NCBI RefSeq assembly: GCF_001949145.1
Contig: NW_019091513.1
Coordinates: 459,800-523,799, forward strand
Source of the DNA: Acanthaster planci
Taxonomy: Eukaryota; Echinodermata; Asteroidea; Valvatida; Acanthasteridae
Length of the DNA: 64,000 nt
Direction of reading: 5' to 3'
Notes under the pieces: model-generated
The model's database searches: none
Seen by the model: the letters and a program-made list of their open reading frames with translations, nothing else
What the model was told of the DNA's origin: nothing
Made by a program: the position numbers and the translations under genes
Shown here: piece after piece, positions 1 through 10,200 of the stretch
Layout: each line of letters starts with the position of its first letter
Position numbering within the stretch: position 1 is the stretch's first letter

Positions 1-186
1 TTTGGGTAGCCAGAGTTGTATCAGATGGGTTGCCAGAGTCATGTCGATTGGGTAGCCAGAGTCATGTCATTTGGGTAGCCAGAGTCGTATCAGATGGGTA
101 GCCAGAGTCATGTCGATTGGGTAGCCAGAGTCATGTCATTTGGGTAGCCAGAGTCATGTCATTTAGGTAGCCAGAGTCATGTCAGT
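1..186. repeat. Minisatellite, eight ~23-bp units
   Basis: Eight tandem copies of a unit built on GGGTAGCCAGAGTCATGTCA run from the left window edge to about 186. The unit tails fall into three types (..GTATCAGA, ..GTCATGTCGA, ..GTCATGTCATT) that recur in this order, so a three-unit super-repeat of about 69 bp is visible for the first two cycles. The array then ends in two more copies of the third type. It lies in the FAF2 intron left of the first visible exon. The array probably continues outside the window. Confidence 0.93.
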
Positions 187-493
187 TGAAGGTTAAACTT
201 TGCTTCCTACTCCAAAAAGACACCCACCTACATGCACATGTATTTAGTCAGAATAAAAACTCTGCAACCCAGCTACATACATACATGTACAGTACAGTAG
301 AAATCAAGCTTGACTATTATTCCACAATAAATCCTCTGTACATACACGTATGTACCACTACTGTGCACTTGAATTACATGTACCTGTGTACCTGGAGGAT
401 GTTAACCAGTCGTGACCTTGACATTGCTGTGGTTATGACTTCCCATGTATGTAATTTGTACAGTGATCTCTATTTTGGATTGAATTTGACCAG

Positions 494-609
494 ACTGCTG
501 TACAAGACACACTAAATGTTAATGAAGGCAGACCAACTGTGTTTGACACCCCAAGAAGTAGAATTGAAACCCCTCCTCCAGAAGTCAACACTTACTCCAG
601 TGACCAAAG
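494..609 (+). CDS. FAF2: FAF2 exon a: post-UBA linker
   Basis: Reads TAVQDTLNVNEGRPTVF... and ends ..SDQ plus two bases of an Arg codon. It matches the family segment AAVQDRLNEQEG just after the UBA domain. The acceptor is CCAG before 494 and the donor is GT at 610. The two trailing bases are completed by the first base of the next exon (985). Confidence 0.85.
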
Positions 610-3600
610 GTTTGTTGCTTACAGCTCAACCCTTGTTGATTAATTGTAGCTATAAATAAGGACATGTACACTAAGCACATCAGACAGCTGTGTATCATCC
701 ATTCCAGCTGGCCTCAGCCTAGTTTCCTGGTAACATGTCCATTTACATGTCTACATGCATTCGAAGGGAAACTGTGCAATAGACTGGTATATGAGCTTCA
801 GTCAGTTGAACTAGGGGGAGAGTTGGGGTAATAATTTTTACAAATAAAAGTACACAGATGTCTTTCAAAAATAACTAGCAAGGAAACCTCTAGAAGGGAA
901 TTATGATGAGGCTCCAGGTTCGTCATCCAGCCCTTGCAGACAGCAGAGTTTCTCATACATGTACATGTATTCAATTTCCCCCAGGATTTACACAGTACAG
1001 CGAGCCCAGCCGCGCCCGTCGCTTCTTCAGTGGGGCTACATGGCCATACTCTTCCCATTTCGCTTTGTAACCTTCACCCTGTGGGACATCGTGCAGTGGG
1101 TGCTGCGATTCTTCCGGCCCGACCCTAGACGGACAGTCACAGACCCTGTTGGTGATGTCGTGTCATTTATTGGCAGATTTAATGAGCAGTATGGACGTGA
1201 CCATCCAACTTTTTACCAAGGAACCTATAGTCAGGTAAATTTAAGTGCACCGTACATGTATGTTCATTTGTGATTTGGAATGATTTAAGGGCTTGGCAGT
1301 CTCAAATCTTTGTTAAAGACTTTATTAGAGGAATAGATGCCGGTGATGGCCTGAGCCTCGTGAGTCAGGAAGTCAAGAAAAAGGTAAACAAAGTGTAAAT
1401 TTCCAGTGATTTTGTTTAACAATTTTACTGTACCTTTTCAAATGCCCCTCTAGCCAGGTTATAGTACACTGTATGTGTCTCTCGTGTGTAGTCATGTATA
1501 TGGAGATTGGTGCATGTGTTGCATACAGTGTACATGTAAGGTAGAGTAGGACATGACGAGCCAGTGTACTACATGCATATGTGTATAAAGTGTGAATCTG
1601 GGACTCTCAAAGATAAGCGAAAATTGTGAACATTCAACGGACAGAAGGGAAAAGGGACCAGATTTCGTAGGAGTCTAAATTTCACATAACACCAGAAAAG
1701 TGTGTAAGAATCAGCTGGCCAGTGCTTTATCAACCGTGTTAGGCTGATCACGTGACGGGCTCTTGACCAATAGACTAATCTGATTAGATGCCATAACTGC
1801 GGTGGCACCGCACTCACACGCACATGCTTCAGGTTGACACGCGCGTGCATTTGGCAAATCATGACACCCTGTTGGTCAAAGAGGCATGTGTAACGCGCGC
1901 GCACCACCTGTCCACCGTTGTGCCGCCGCAGTAATGGCTTCTAATTCTTACACGATAGGAATGGTTAAACTGTCTTACATGTACATGTAGGTACTTATCA
2001 ATGTGTAGCAAAGGTCCAACTCTGTTGGCATCTGTGTACCACTATTTGCTGCTCGAAGGAAATCAAGTGGCAGTCTTTTGATCAAGGTAAATGTGTTATT
2101 GGCAGCCGCAATGATTACCGTGATCGATGCTGTTTACATGATGGTTGTGAAGAGCTGGCTGTTAATTTACATTTATACAAGTAGTCAAGTACTTTGGCTT
2201 TTAAAATCAACAATTTGTTTGGATTGTACGTGTCTGAGCTGTGTCTTTGATGAGGTAAGGATGCCTCTTAAGTGTACAGTGCACCTGCTTGGATACGTAC
2301 ATTTACATGTGCATGCTGTACCCTGGAAGTCCGAAGCAATCAAGATAGAGTAGACATTCAAGGAATGCTCATTGTCAAGCTTGTTTAAAAGTGGAGACAA
2401 ACCCCACCGGATGCACATGGACTGGATTTGAATCCAGGATAATTCATGAGCAAGGTACCAACCCATCCAACCAGACCTCCCCTAATTACTGATAGCTAGA
2501 AATTTATGCTGAGAGGAAATGACATGGATCTTTGAAAGTTCCTGCTTTGCCAGGTATCAAACAAGTGCTACCAGCTGCTGTGTGCATTTTAGGTGTGTCC
2601 ATTACTGTTCAGAAGAAAGGGACTCTCATGATTTTTTGTGTACATGTGTTATGTGTTGTAGGCTTTGACTGATGCTAAACGAGAGTTGAAATTCCTCCTG
2701 GTGTATTTACATGGAGATGATCATGAAGATACACCTGTGTTCTGTAGGTGAGTGATGGAACCTCATGAAGTGTTTCTTCAAAATTGTTCGTAATGATACT
2801 GTAAGCATGGTAAGTAGATGATTAAATGCTTCATAAAAACACTTACATGTACACAAGGGTACTAGAATTTGTTCATGTGCATGTATCTCAAAGTAAAGGT
2901 TTTGTCAAAAGGCAGTGTCTTTAACGCATGTGGCTTCATTGAATATCCCTGAAAGAGCGGAAGGCAAAACTTTAATTCAGGATTCTTGTTCACAAATTGC
3001 CATAAATTGTTTTGAGAAAGTAATGCGCTCCACATGGGTTCTTTTAGTTTGCAACACACCTGCCCTGTTCGGTTGCCTGCTGAAAATCCCCTGATTTTAG
3101 TACTTGAAGCTAGCGATGGCAAGAGGAAGGAGGAAGAGAGGCAAAAAGGGAGACTCCAAAAAGCCCATCGAGACAGTCATTTATTACTTTGTTTTGTTTC
3201 TATGATAGAGAGACCTTATGCAATAATGAAGTGACAGAGTTTATCAACACTAGAATGCTGTTCTGGGCTGCCTCTATCAACACCCCTGAGGGTTACAGAG
3301 GTAAGAATATGTGTCTTGCTGTCCCTTACTCCCTACACATTCGCACCGTAGCAATGTTACTGATTCCTCCACAATTCTCTGCTCCAGAGGAAACAAGTAC
3401 AAGTCTTTGTGCTTGGAAATGGATGCCAAATCCAATGTAGGTAAAGTAATGATAAGTGCCATCCCTGCTTATGTATATCCACAAGAATAGATCAATGCAT
3501 TCAAACCTCCCTGGCCTTTTGTATGCTCGCATGTTGAAAGTGCTGCTACATGTACTTTCAATCCCCCCCCACGTAGGATCTCTGATGGACCGCCCCCGTC

Positions 3601-6600
3601 TGGTGATGCAGTTATCGCACTGCTACCGCGACGATACTTGTTACCAGGGTTTGGAGTCTACCCTTACATGTGTGTAGAAATGTAGGTGTGGGGATCAACA
3701 ACATTGTGTCGACAAAAAATTGTCACACAATGCGGTTTCAACTTTCCTAAAGCAGAAGAAACTGTCTCCTTAATATGCAGAAGGCGATTCCACAGCCCAC
3801 TCATGCATTTGGTCTTCAACTGTGTGTATTCTGGTTTATCACAACACCCTGTTGGCAGACCTCCCAACCTTCCTGATTTTGGCAGAAATATTCCACTTTT
3901 TCACTTCGTTTCTGCCATTCTGACTTGGACCCTAAAATTTGGCCAAATTGCAATTTTGACACACCTATCATGTCGTAATCTTGTGTATGCACTGTGTCGC
4001 AGCGCACCATATCCGTGGCAGCGCCCTCTTTTGAAGTGTACTTGCCTAGAGTTGGATGTGATCACGCGATAAAATGTCCTCTATCAACAAGCTACTGGCA
4101 CATTGTGACTGACACTATGCATCGCGCTGCGCCTCGTTTTGCTCGTAACCACATTGGATCCAAGACTAAGCTCTGCTGTGAAATGGTCCATGATCAGGTC
4201 AGGGTGGGCAAGCACAACGCTGTGAATTTTGCTCAGAATTCACGCTGAATTTTTATGTGAATCAACACATTTAATAGATGAAAAATTATTGCGGATCATG
4301 TCAGCTGATGTAAACTCTTGTGGAAATTCAAATTTTATGGAATCGGTGAGTACATGTAATACTGTACATCATCACGGACTCGACTCTTGTACAATACAGC
4401 ACTCATTTTTCTTTGTTCATGGTAGTTCGGAAAATATTCTACTTTTTCATTAAAAATTTCAAATTTTGGAGAAAAGGATTCCGAGCTCTTGATAGCTAAT
4501 GTTGGGAGGTCTGTCTTCAGGTCTGTATGCATGTATCTCTTGCCCCCAAGTGTGCTGCCACAGCAGTTAGGGCATCTAATTCTATCTGCTGAAACATCTC
4601 TGGGAGAGGAATTAGACAATGTAAGGACTGCTTCAAAAGGTAATCTGCCCCGAGTGGAACAACAGAGGATGTGTTTTCTGTATGCACCACATAAGCGCGA
4701 TGAGGCGTGCAAGTACATGCGCGTTTGACGTAATGCACACTGAGTACCTGTACCTAATTTTCTCTGTCATGTACATGTATGGTCTTTGCGTTCATGCAGA
4801 ACGCGTGTAAGAACCCACTTGTAAGCACCTGTCTTTCTGTTCGCCTATGGGGGGTGCACTTCAGCTCAGGGTGGATATGCTTAGAGAGGAGTCCTCTTTG
4901 ATACGGATTCATGTGTTTGTCATTACTACAGTGTCTTTGGCTCTGCGGGAACCCACCTACCCTTTCCTCGCTCTGATTGTACTGAGGGAGAACAAAATGA
5001 CCGTCGTGCAGAGAATAGCTGGTGCGATCCAGCCTCAGGACTTGATAGACCGACTGAATCGCGTCATGGCCGATACGGAGGCCTACCTGGTCAGCATGAG
5101 GCATGAACGACAGCAGCGGGTTCAAGCCAACACTCTGCGACAGCAGCAAGACGAAGCGTATCACGAGTCGCTCAGACAGGACAGAGAGAAGGTATGTTGC
5201 ATCTCCAGATCTGCCTTGGAACAAAGGTCATATGATTCACTTGGATCATTTTGCAATATCTGGTGTCGCCTGCTATTCTTTTTTGGTGACCTAACCAGTC
5301 CGGCTGAGTTGCATTTTGTTTTCTTGATGGTTGGTCAGGAACGACGCCGGCAGGAAGAGAAGGACCGGAAGCAGAGGGAGTTGGAGGAGGAATTGGAAAA
5401 ACAAATCCAAGAGCAGAGAAGAATTCAGGTCGGACAATCTCATCCAGCTACAATAAGGCTCACAGCTCCTGCTAGTTAGCCAAATATTAGGAGCGTGATG
5501 CAGTAAGGATCGGAAGTGTAAATTGAACTGAGATGTTGCCCTGCGATACGTTTGCAGAATGTTGAAATGCTGATTGAAAACCCCTTGGCTGCACGTAGGA
5601 GATGCAATGAGCACATGTCTTAGCTCAGTGCTGCATCAAACAAATTCAACATACTGTATGCAGTGTTTATCTAATTATGTGCTGGTTTGGGGAGATTATT
5701 TTAAATAAAAAGTTTTTCAGATGTGATGTAATAAGGGCAGGGACTGGTTTTCTGTGTAAAATAAAACTGAAGGTCGAATGGCATTGTTGGCATCCGTGGC
5801 AGCGAGGCTTTTGTCCTAGGGAGTCGGCATCTTGTAATTTTCGTGCATGTTTTGGCTTTTGACAGGAGAGGGAGGAGTTGAAGCTTGCCAAAGCAGCCAG
5901 TCTTCCGGCCGAACCAGACCCTACCAACCCGGATGCTATCCGTGTAGTGGTTAAGCTTCCCTGCGGCACCAGACTAGAGCGATGTTTTCTCAAGACGGAC
6001 CCTCTGCAGGTACGACAACCCCTGTTTACACCCTTATATTGGTACCTTGGGGACTGTGTCTTCTGATTTGCCAAGAGTGCGTCAGATTTTCTTTTTGTGT
6101 TGTCAAGCACTCCAAAAAGGCAGCAGTGTCGCTTTTGATGCACAGCACCTGGAGTAGCATACTCTTCAGGGTAGTTTCTTTTCTGTGGGCATACACCTCT
6201 GCTTATGTGTGTTGCATGTGGTCTGAGTTATAACAGTGTTGGGGAAAGCGTTATCCAGGGGAAGTCTGGAAACGTACAAGTGACTTCTAAAGTACATGCA
6301 CTTACCAATTCAGAGGTACATTTACATCGGTGTTTGGCAAAAAGATATATCCAAAGTTGCGCTGAATCTGTTGACGAGGTGAAATGAAACAAACATTGAC
6401 TGCTTCAACTCGAGGTATAAAGAAACCAGCGTCCCTCAGTAACCTGTAAAGCATTCCATTCACCGTCAGCTTGGCCATTGGAAAAACAAAACCAAGCCCC
6501 CAAAGAAAAAATCTGGATGGATTATGTCATGAGGCTAGATTTACCCTAGCACTCCAAGTAGTTATCTGAGGATCTTTCTTGTTCTTATGCCATAATATGT

Positions 6601-7340
6601 AGTGTTGCTACAAACATGCATTCATAAATACCTCAGACAGTTTCCCTTTTCAACAATGTGCAACTTGAGTGTATATTAACACTTGATAATGCCCTCAACT
6701 GAGAAGTGATAATGCCCGCTGCGTAAATCACGCACTGGCGCCAGGATACGAGACAATTTAATTGATTCTGATTGGTCAAGAGCCTGTGTACACAAATCCA
6801 TATAAAGAGGTTCTTTTGGACAACTAAAAAAGAAAATTGACAGTGGTGTTTGGGAAAATGAAAGTAAAATTCTAGAACAAAATCGTTGGAAATCCGTCAT
6901 ACATTGACTTCTTTTGTCTCTTTGCCTAAACAGGTATTTATGAATGGGATAAATATGTGCTTGCATACACGTTGAAGACCAGCTAAGCACATATATATTC
7001 CCATATTTATACATTCACGTACCTTTGTTTTGGGGTAAGGTAATCTCCAATGATCCTTGACAACAAAGTGTTTGCAACACAATTACTGACAAATACCTAC
7101 AGTTTTCCACACTACTTTTGGTTAAGATTTAACATTGAATGATTTTATTAATCCGATCAGGTTGTGTATGATTTTGTGTTCATACAAGACGACGCACCCA
7201 GTGAATTCAGGCTACACACCAACTACCCACGTCGTTTATTACCGTGCCAGGCTGTACCAGAACCCGATGATGACACCACAATACAGGGCTTTGGACTAGC
7301 CCAGAAGGAGATGATTTATGTTCAAGATACCAGCGATTAG
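494..7340 (+). CDS. FAF2: FAS-associated factor 2 (FAF2/UBXD8), 3' eight exons
   Basis: FAF2 is an ER and lipid-droplet protein that recruits the p97/VCP ATPase for ER-associated degradation. Eight exons, 494-609, 985-1234, 2662-2747, 3209-3300, 4932-5191, 5339-5428, 5866-6009 and 7161-7340, join in phase to 1218 nt (405 residues plus a TAG stop). In order they encode the linker after the UBA domain, a hydrophobic hairpin anchor (LLQWGYMAILFPFRF...), the conserved DPVGDVVSFIGRF segment, a thioredoxin-like UAS domain (VYLHGDDHEDTPVFCR, INTRMLFWAASINTPEGYR), a charged Glu/Arg/Gln-rich coiled coil, and a C-terminal UBX domain ending VQDTSD. The human protein is 445 aa; adding a UBA exon of about 44 residues gives a comparable length, so only the first exon or exons are missing. 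All introns are GT..AG. The gene is convergent with the TRPC gene. Identification is from remembered family sequence; FAF1 is less likely given the membrane hairpin. Confidence 0.95.
985..1234 (+). CDS. FAF2: FAF2 exon b: membrane hairpin
   Basis: The acceptor is CCCCCAG and the donor CAG|GTAAAT. It encodes IYTVQRAQPRPSLLQWGYMA followed by a hydrophobic hairpin and then RFFRPDPRR, DPVGDVVSFIGRF and HPTFYQGTYSQ. In the family this hairpin inserts into the ER membrane and lipid-droplet monolayer without crossing it. Entry needs one base to complete a codon; it exits in phase 0. Confidence 0.95.
1772..1948. mobile_element. MITE family A, copy 1 (uninterrupted)
   Basis: Imperfect terminal inverted repeats are built on GCCATAACTGCGGTGGCAC at the left (1790) and, inverted, GCCATTACTGCGGCGGCAC at the right (ending near 1938). 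They enclose about 110 bp rich in CACACG/CGCGCG. A second copy in the same orientation lies at 9297-9843. The copy sits in a FAF2 intron. There is no coding capacity, so it is a non-autonomous DNA element. Confidence 0.8.
2662..2747 (+). CDS. FAF2: FAF2 exon c: start of UAS domain
   Basis: Encodes ALTDAKRELKFLLVYLHGDD and then HEDTPVFC, the first strands of the thioredoxin-like UAS domain. The acceptor is TTGTAG and the donor AG|GTGAGT. It leaves two bases of an Arg codon. The 1.4-kb intron before it holds a MITE. Confidence 0.94.
3209..3300 (+). CDS. FAF2: FAF2 exon d: UAS domain middle
   Basis: Encodes ETLCNNEVTEFINTRMLFWA and then ASINTPEGYR, the most conserved stretch of the UAS domain. 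The acceptor is ATGATAG and the donor AGAG|GTAAGA. It exits with one base of a Val codon. Confidence 0.94.
3856..4513. mobile_element. TIR element with CAGACCTCCCAAC ends
   Basis: A perfect 13-bp inverted repeat, CAGACCTCCCAAC at 3856-3868 and its complement at 4501-4513, bounds 658 bp inside a FAF2 intron. A direct repeat is also present inside: GAAATATTCCACTTTTTCA near 3889 resembles GAAAATATTCTACTTTTTCA near 4431. No transposase is visible. I could not identify a target-site duplication, so the exact borders are uncertain. Confidence 0.6.
4932..5191 (+). CDS. FAF2: FAF2 exon e: UAS end and start of coiled coil
   Basis: Encodes SLALREPTYPFLALIVLREN, KMTVVQRIAGAIQPQDLIDR and YLVSMRHERQQRVQAN, then LRQQQDEAYHESLRQDREK. 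The block TLRQQQDEAY is almost invariant in the family and marks the UAS-to-coiled-coil junction. The acceptor is CTACAG and the donor AAG|GTATGT. The preceding intron of about 1.6 kb holds a TIR element. Confidence 0.95.
5339..5428 (+). CDS. FAF2: FAF2 exon f: coiled coil
   Basis: Thirty codons, almost all Glu, Arg, Lys and Gln (ERRRQEEKDRKQREL...), forming the long charged helix before the UBX domain. Phase 0 on both sides. The acceptor is GGTCAG and the donor CAG|GTCGGA. Confidence 0.93.
5866..6009 (+). CDS. FAF2: FAF2 exon g: start of UBX domain
   Basis: Encodes EREELKLAKAASLPAEPDP, then TNPDAIRVVVKLPCGTRLER. This covers the linker and the first beta hairpin of the ubiquitin-like UBX fold. 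Phase 0 on both sides. The acceptor is TTTGACAG and the donor CAG|GTACGA. Confidence 0.94.
6752..7003. repeat. Dispersed repeat family B, copy 1
   Basis: About 250 bp in the last FAF2 intron matches 16029-16400 over most of its length. Shared landmarks are GATTCTGATTGGTCAAGAG, GGAAATCCGTCATACATTGA and AATATGTGCTTG. The right end is a hairpin: GGGATAAATATGTGCTT (about 6948) pairs imperfectly with AAGCACATATATATTCCC (about 6986). Confidence 0.8.
7161..7340 (+). CDS. FAF2: FAF2 last exon: UBX domain end and stop
   Basis: Encodes VVYDFVFIQDDAPSEFRLHT, then NYPRRLLPCQAVPEPDDDTT, and ends VQDTSD with TAG at 7338-7340. NYPRR is the loop that inserts into the p97 N domain; the usual residue in place of Tyr is Phe (FPR). 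The acceptor is GATCAG. The 3' UTR follows; I could not fix a single polyadenylation site. Confidence 0.93.
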   Translation, partial: VVYDFVFIQDDAPSEFRLHTNYPRRLLPCQAVPEPDDDTTIQGFGLAQKEMIYVQDTSD

Positions 7341-9296
7341 GACTGTTGACATGTCAGCCATTAAAATGAACTGGGTCTACAGTCCCGATATAAGGCATTG
7401 CTAAGATATTAAGTAATTGTACATTGACGGCTTGAATGTTGGATTGATCGAGCACATTTGCATGTGACAGTACCTAGGATGTCGATGTGCATGAATATTT
7501 TCTGGTGGCAGTGAACAGTAGCATTGGCCGTGTAGGCGGATCTGACCAGTATCCTACCAGACATGGAAACTTGTTGGAACCTTAAATGTGGTATGTCAAT
7601 GCGCACGTGTAGCATTCGCCCATCATCCGATTCCGTGGTAACTCCTGGTCATCCGAGCTGAATTCCTCGTATTAGAATTTGTAAATTGGGCAAAAGGTGT
7701 GCCCATAAATGTGTGCATACTACACTGTACACTCAACATAATCCATCAATATAAAAAACATCGGCTTATGTTCACATTTATTGTCTGTTTAAAAACGGTA
7801 CACGGTTTGAATTTTCTATGCACTGAAACCCCACTGATTCTAAAGCAATCATAGCTTGGTTCTCAGATGCCCACCTGAAGTGAGAATCTTTTCCTTTTTT
7901 TAAAATTTTTATTCCTTGTTTTGCTCCAGAGGCAGATCCATTTCCCTGTTGTGTGGCAGTGAACAGAATTGAGATAATCAGTGAAATGTGAAATCACACT
8001 GGCCAGTCTGTTGTTCAAAGTCACTAAACTTTCAAGTCAAATGCTGTTTTTAATGTTTAAATACATGAAGTGAATATTGTCTTAAATTGGCTAATCCTTT
8101 GTACAGTGAATTATGGTCACTGTCAGTTTTGTCCATTTGAAGGTACATGTATGAAAACTGTTAGGGTTGGTCCTTCGTTGCCATAAATTACAAAGTCCAA
8201 TCGTAAGAGCAAGGCAGAACGGTAACACTCTGCAAATGGAAATATTCTATTATCATTTGCATCGTTTGCTTGGGTAGTTTTTTGTCAAGTTTTCATAAAA
8301 TTTGTGAACTCATGTTCATTGGTCCATTTTCGATGCACTGTAAACGAAATTTACCTGAAATTAGTACTGAAGACGGAAATGAACGTGATACCATTTCCTG
8401 TAGACATTGACATGCTGGTTGCGTGATGTTCATATGTGATGACTCTTGTCTTGTGGGAAGTTTCCACTTTCCTACAACACAAACTGAGGAACACGACACC
8501 GAAGAAATAAGCATTTTCTTGCTATTTTGGAAATGCGGAAAATTGTTTGTATACTACGGAGGGTTTGGATTCAGATTTATAGGTCTTGGTGAATTGGAAA
8601 GGTAGCATTTTAGTAATTCAACTTTTAAAGGCAGCCGGCCGAATTTTCTCCTACGATTTTAAGGACTATTTATTTCAGCTACAGAGATGCACTGTTTGTG
8701 ACAGGTACAGCCTCCCAAACACCAGAATATTTTTTTCTTGTTCTTAATTGGCTACAAAACATGTTGCGCATCTGACGAAGTCATCTGTCTCACAGACCAA
8801 GCCAACGGATCATTGTTCCGACTTCAAGTAGCATGCTGATGCTACATTGTAAACTGCAAGAGCTAATTACATTGTAATACCGACCCGGTTGTGTAACAAT
8901 GTACATCAGCAGCGGTTACTGTTCCGATGAGTGAATGAGTTTTAAACGGTGGGAAACACTTCAGAACACATAGACTTCATGAAACCAATTGTATTTGTAA
9001 ATGTGGTATGCAACGAATTTTGACAAGCCAGAGTTGCCGAAAGGGATGTTGCGTTTAGCAGCCCTGTACCAACCTGTAAAGGTGTTACCCGCAAGTGGAA
9101 TGCCTTTGAATGTACGTAACCAAGAATTTTATCATATTATTGTATTGTAAGTCAAGAAAGCATTTATACGTACACGTAATTGCTGTAATTCCCATCTTCC
9201 TGTGAAAAGCCGACTTCATGTGTTGGTTGGGAATTGAACATTTGATGCAAAATCGAGACGTCTGGAGAAATGTGTAATTCTATCTGAATGTATCTA

Positions 9297-9843
9297 CTGA
9301 CCAATCTGATTATAGACGCCATAGCTGCGGTGGCACCGCACAAATGGCGTCAATTTGTGCCGGAAATTGTGGGAACGGGGAATTCGGCCGTGGAAATTTG
9401 AAACGCAGGGGAGGGGGTGCTGACACGATATGATACTATTTAGAGTTCATGATACAGATGTACATATTATGGACTACATTCCTTGTAGAATCGGCACATT
9501 CGTGGCCTTTTAAATTCTACTCCCTTTTTGAGTGCTGTTGAAATATTTTGGTTGTTTTGAAGTCCCAAAATTCTTCACTACGACTTGATTTTTTCTCGGT
9601 GCGAAAAGATGGGGGCTGCCATTAGCCTCCCCCCCGGTCAAGATGGAGGGGTGGGCAATTATACCCCATCCGCCTGGATATATGACCATGTGCCGCACTC
9701 ACACGTGCGGTCTTCAGCTTGACGTGCGTGTGCATTCAGCAAATCACGACACCCTATTGGTCGAAGAGGCATGTAACGCGCGCCTGCCACTTGTCCACGA
9801 ACGTTGTGCCACCGCAGTAATGGCTTCTAATTCTGTTGGTCAA
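9297..9843. mobile_element. MITE family A, copy 2 (interrupted)
   Basis: The ends match copy 1: left TGACCAATCTGATTATAG and GCTGCGGTGGCACCGCAC, right GTTGTGCCACCGCAGTAATGG and TTCTAATTCTGTTGGTCA. Here the inverted repeat extends to about 40 bp with TGACCAA at both outer ends. The body from 9694 on (ACTCACACG..CATGTAACGCGCGCC) is clearly homologous to copy 1. A stretch of 341 bp absent from copy 1 splits it after 9351. Confidence 0.8.
9352..9692. mobile_element. 341-bp insertion inside a MITE, CCGCAC duplicated
   Basis: Relative to the copy at 1772-1948, this stretch is extra. CCGCAC occurs immediately before it (9346-9351) and again at its right edge (9693-9698), as expected of a 6-bp target-site duplication. 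The insert has no recognisable open frame. It ends with a GC-rich block including a CCCCCCC run and CAAGATGGAGGGGTGGGCAA. Confidence 0.6.
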
Positions 9844-9909
9844 ATTACACTGTTTCAAGAAAAATCCTAACCGTGCCAAATCCAACAAGATCCTATGCGA
9901 TTTACACTG

Positions 9910-10200
9910 AACTGGGGGGGGGGTAGGCCTACGGTAAATTTGGAAGTAGTTCTTTTTGCAAATCACCACTTTACTGGGGGTAAATTAAAGCCTAAGACTA
10001 GGTATCATGATGTGATAAGTTTGATTTTGTCCGAATGTGTATACCAGGCAAGATATGGGACGGAGGGGTACCCCCCTTACCTGTCCAATCCCTATACACA
10101 CTCTAGACTATTGTTACCTAACACCCCCCCCCCCGAAGTCTGTAAAGAATTCCTGAGATTCCTATCAAACAATGACCAACACAAAGGCGGGGGGGGGTTC
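9910..10200. repeat. Clustered poly-G / poly-C runs
   Basis: Runs of ten or so G (about 9912), C (about 10123) and G (about 10187) lie within 300 bp of otherwise ordinary sequence, with shorter GGGG and CCCC runs between. They are simple homopolymers rather than a periodic repeat. Confidence 0.7.

Noticed and set aside
186-515. 109-codon + frame at the left edge
   Set aside because: It spans a minisatellite edge, intron and the FAF2 exon in the wrong frame; the real exon is 494-609 in another frame.
1300-1385. Possible extra FAF2 exon (..EVKKK before GTAAAC)
   Set aside because: Exons 985-1234 and 2662-2747 already join without a gap at TYSQ-ALTDAK as in the family, and this stretch has stops in the required frame.
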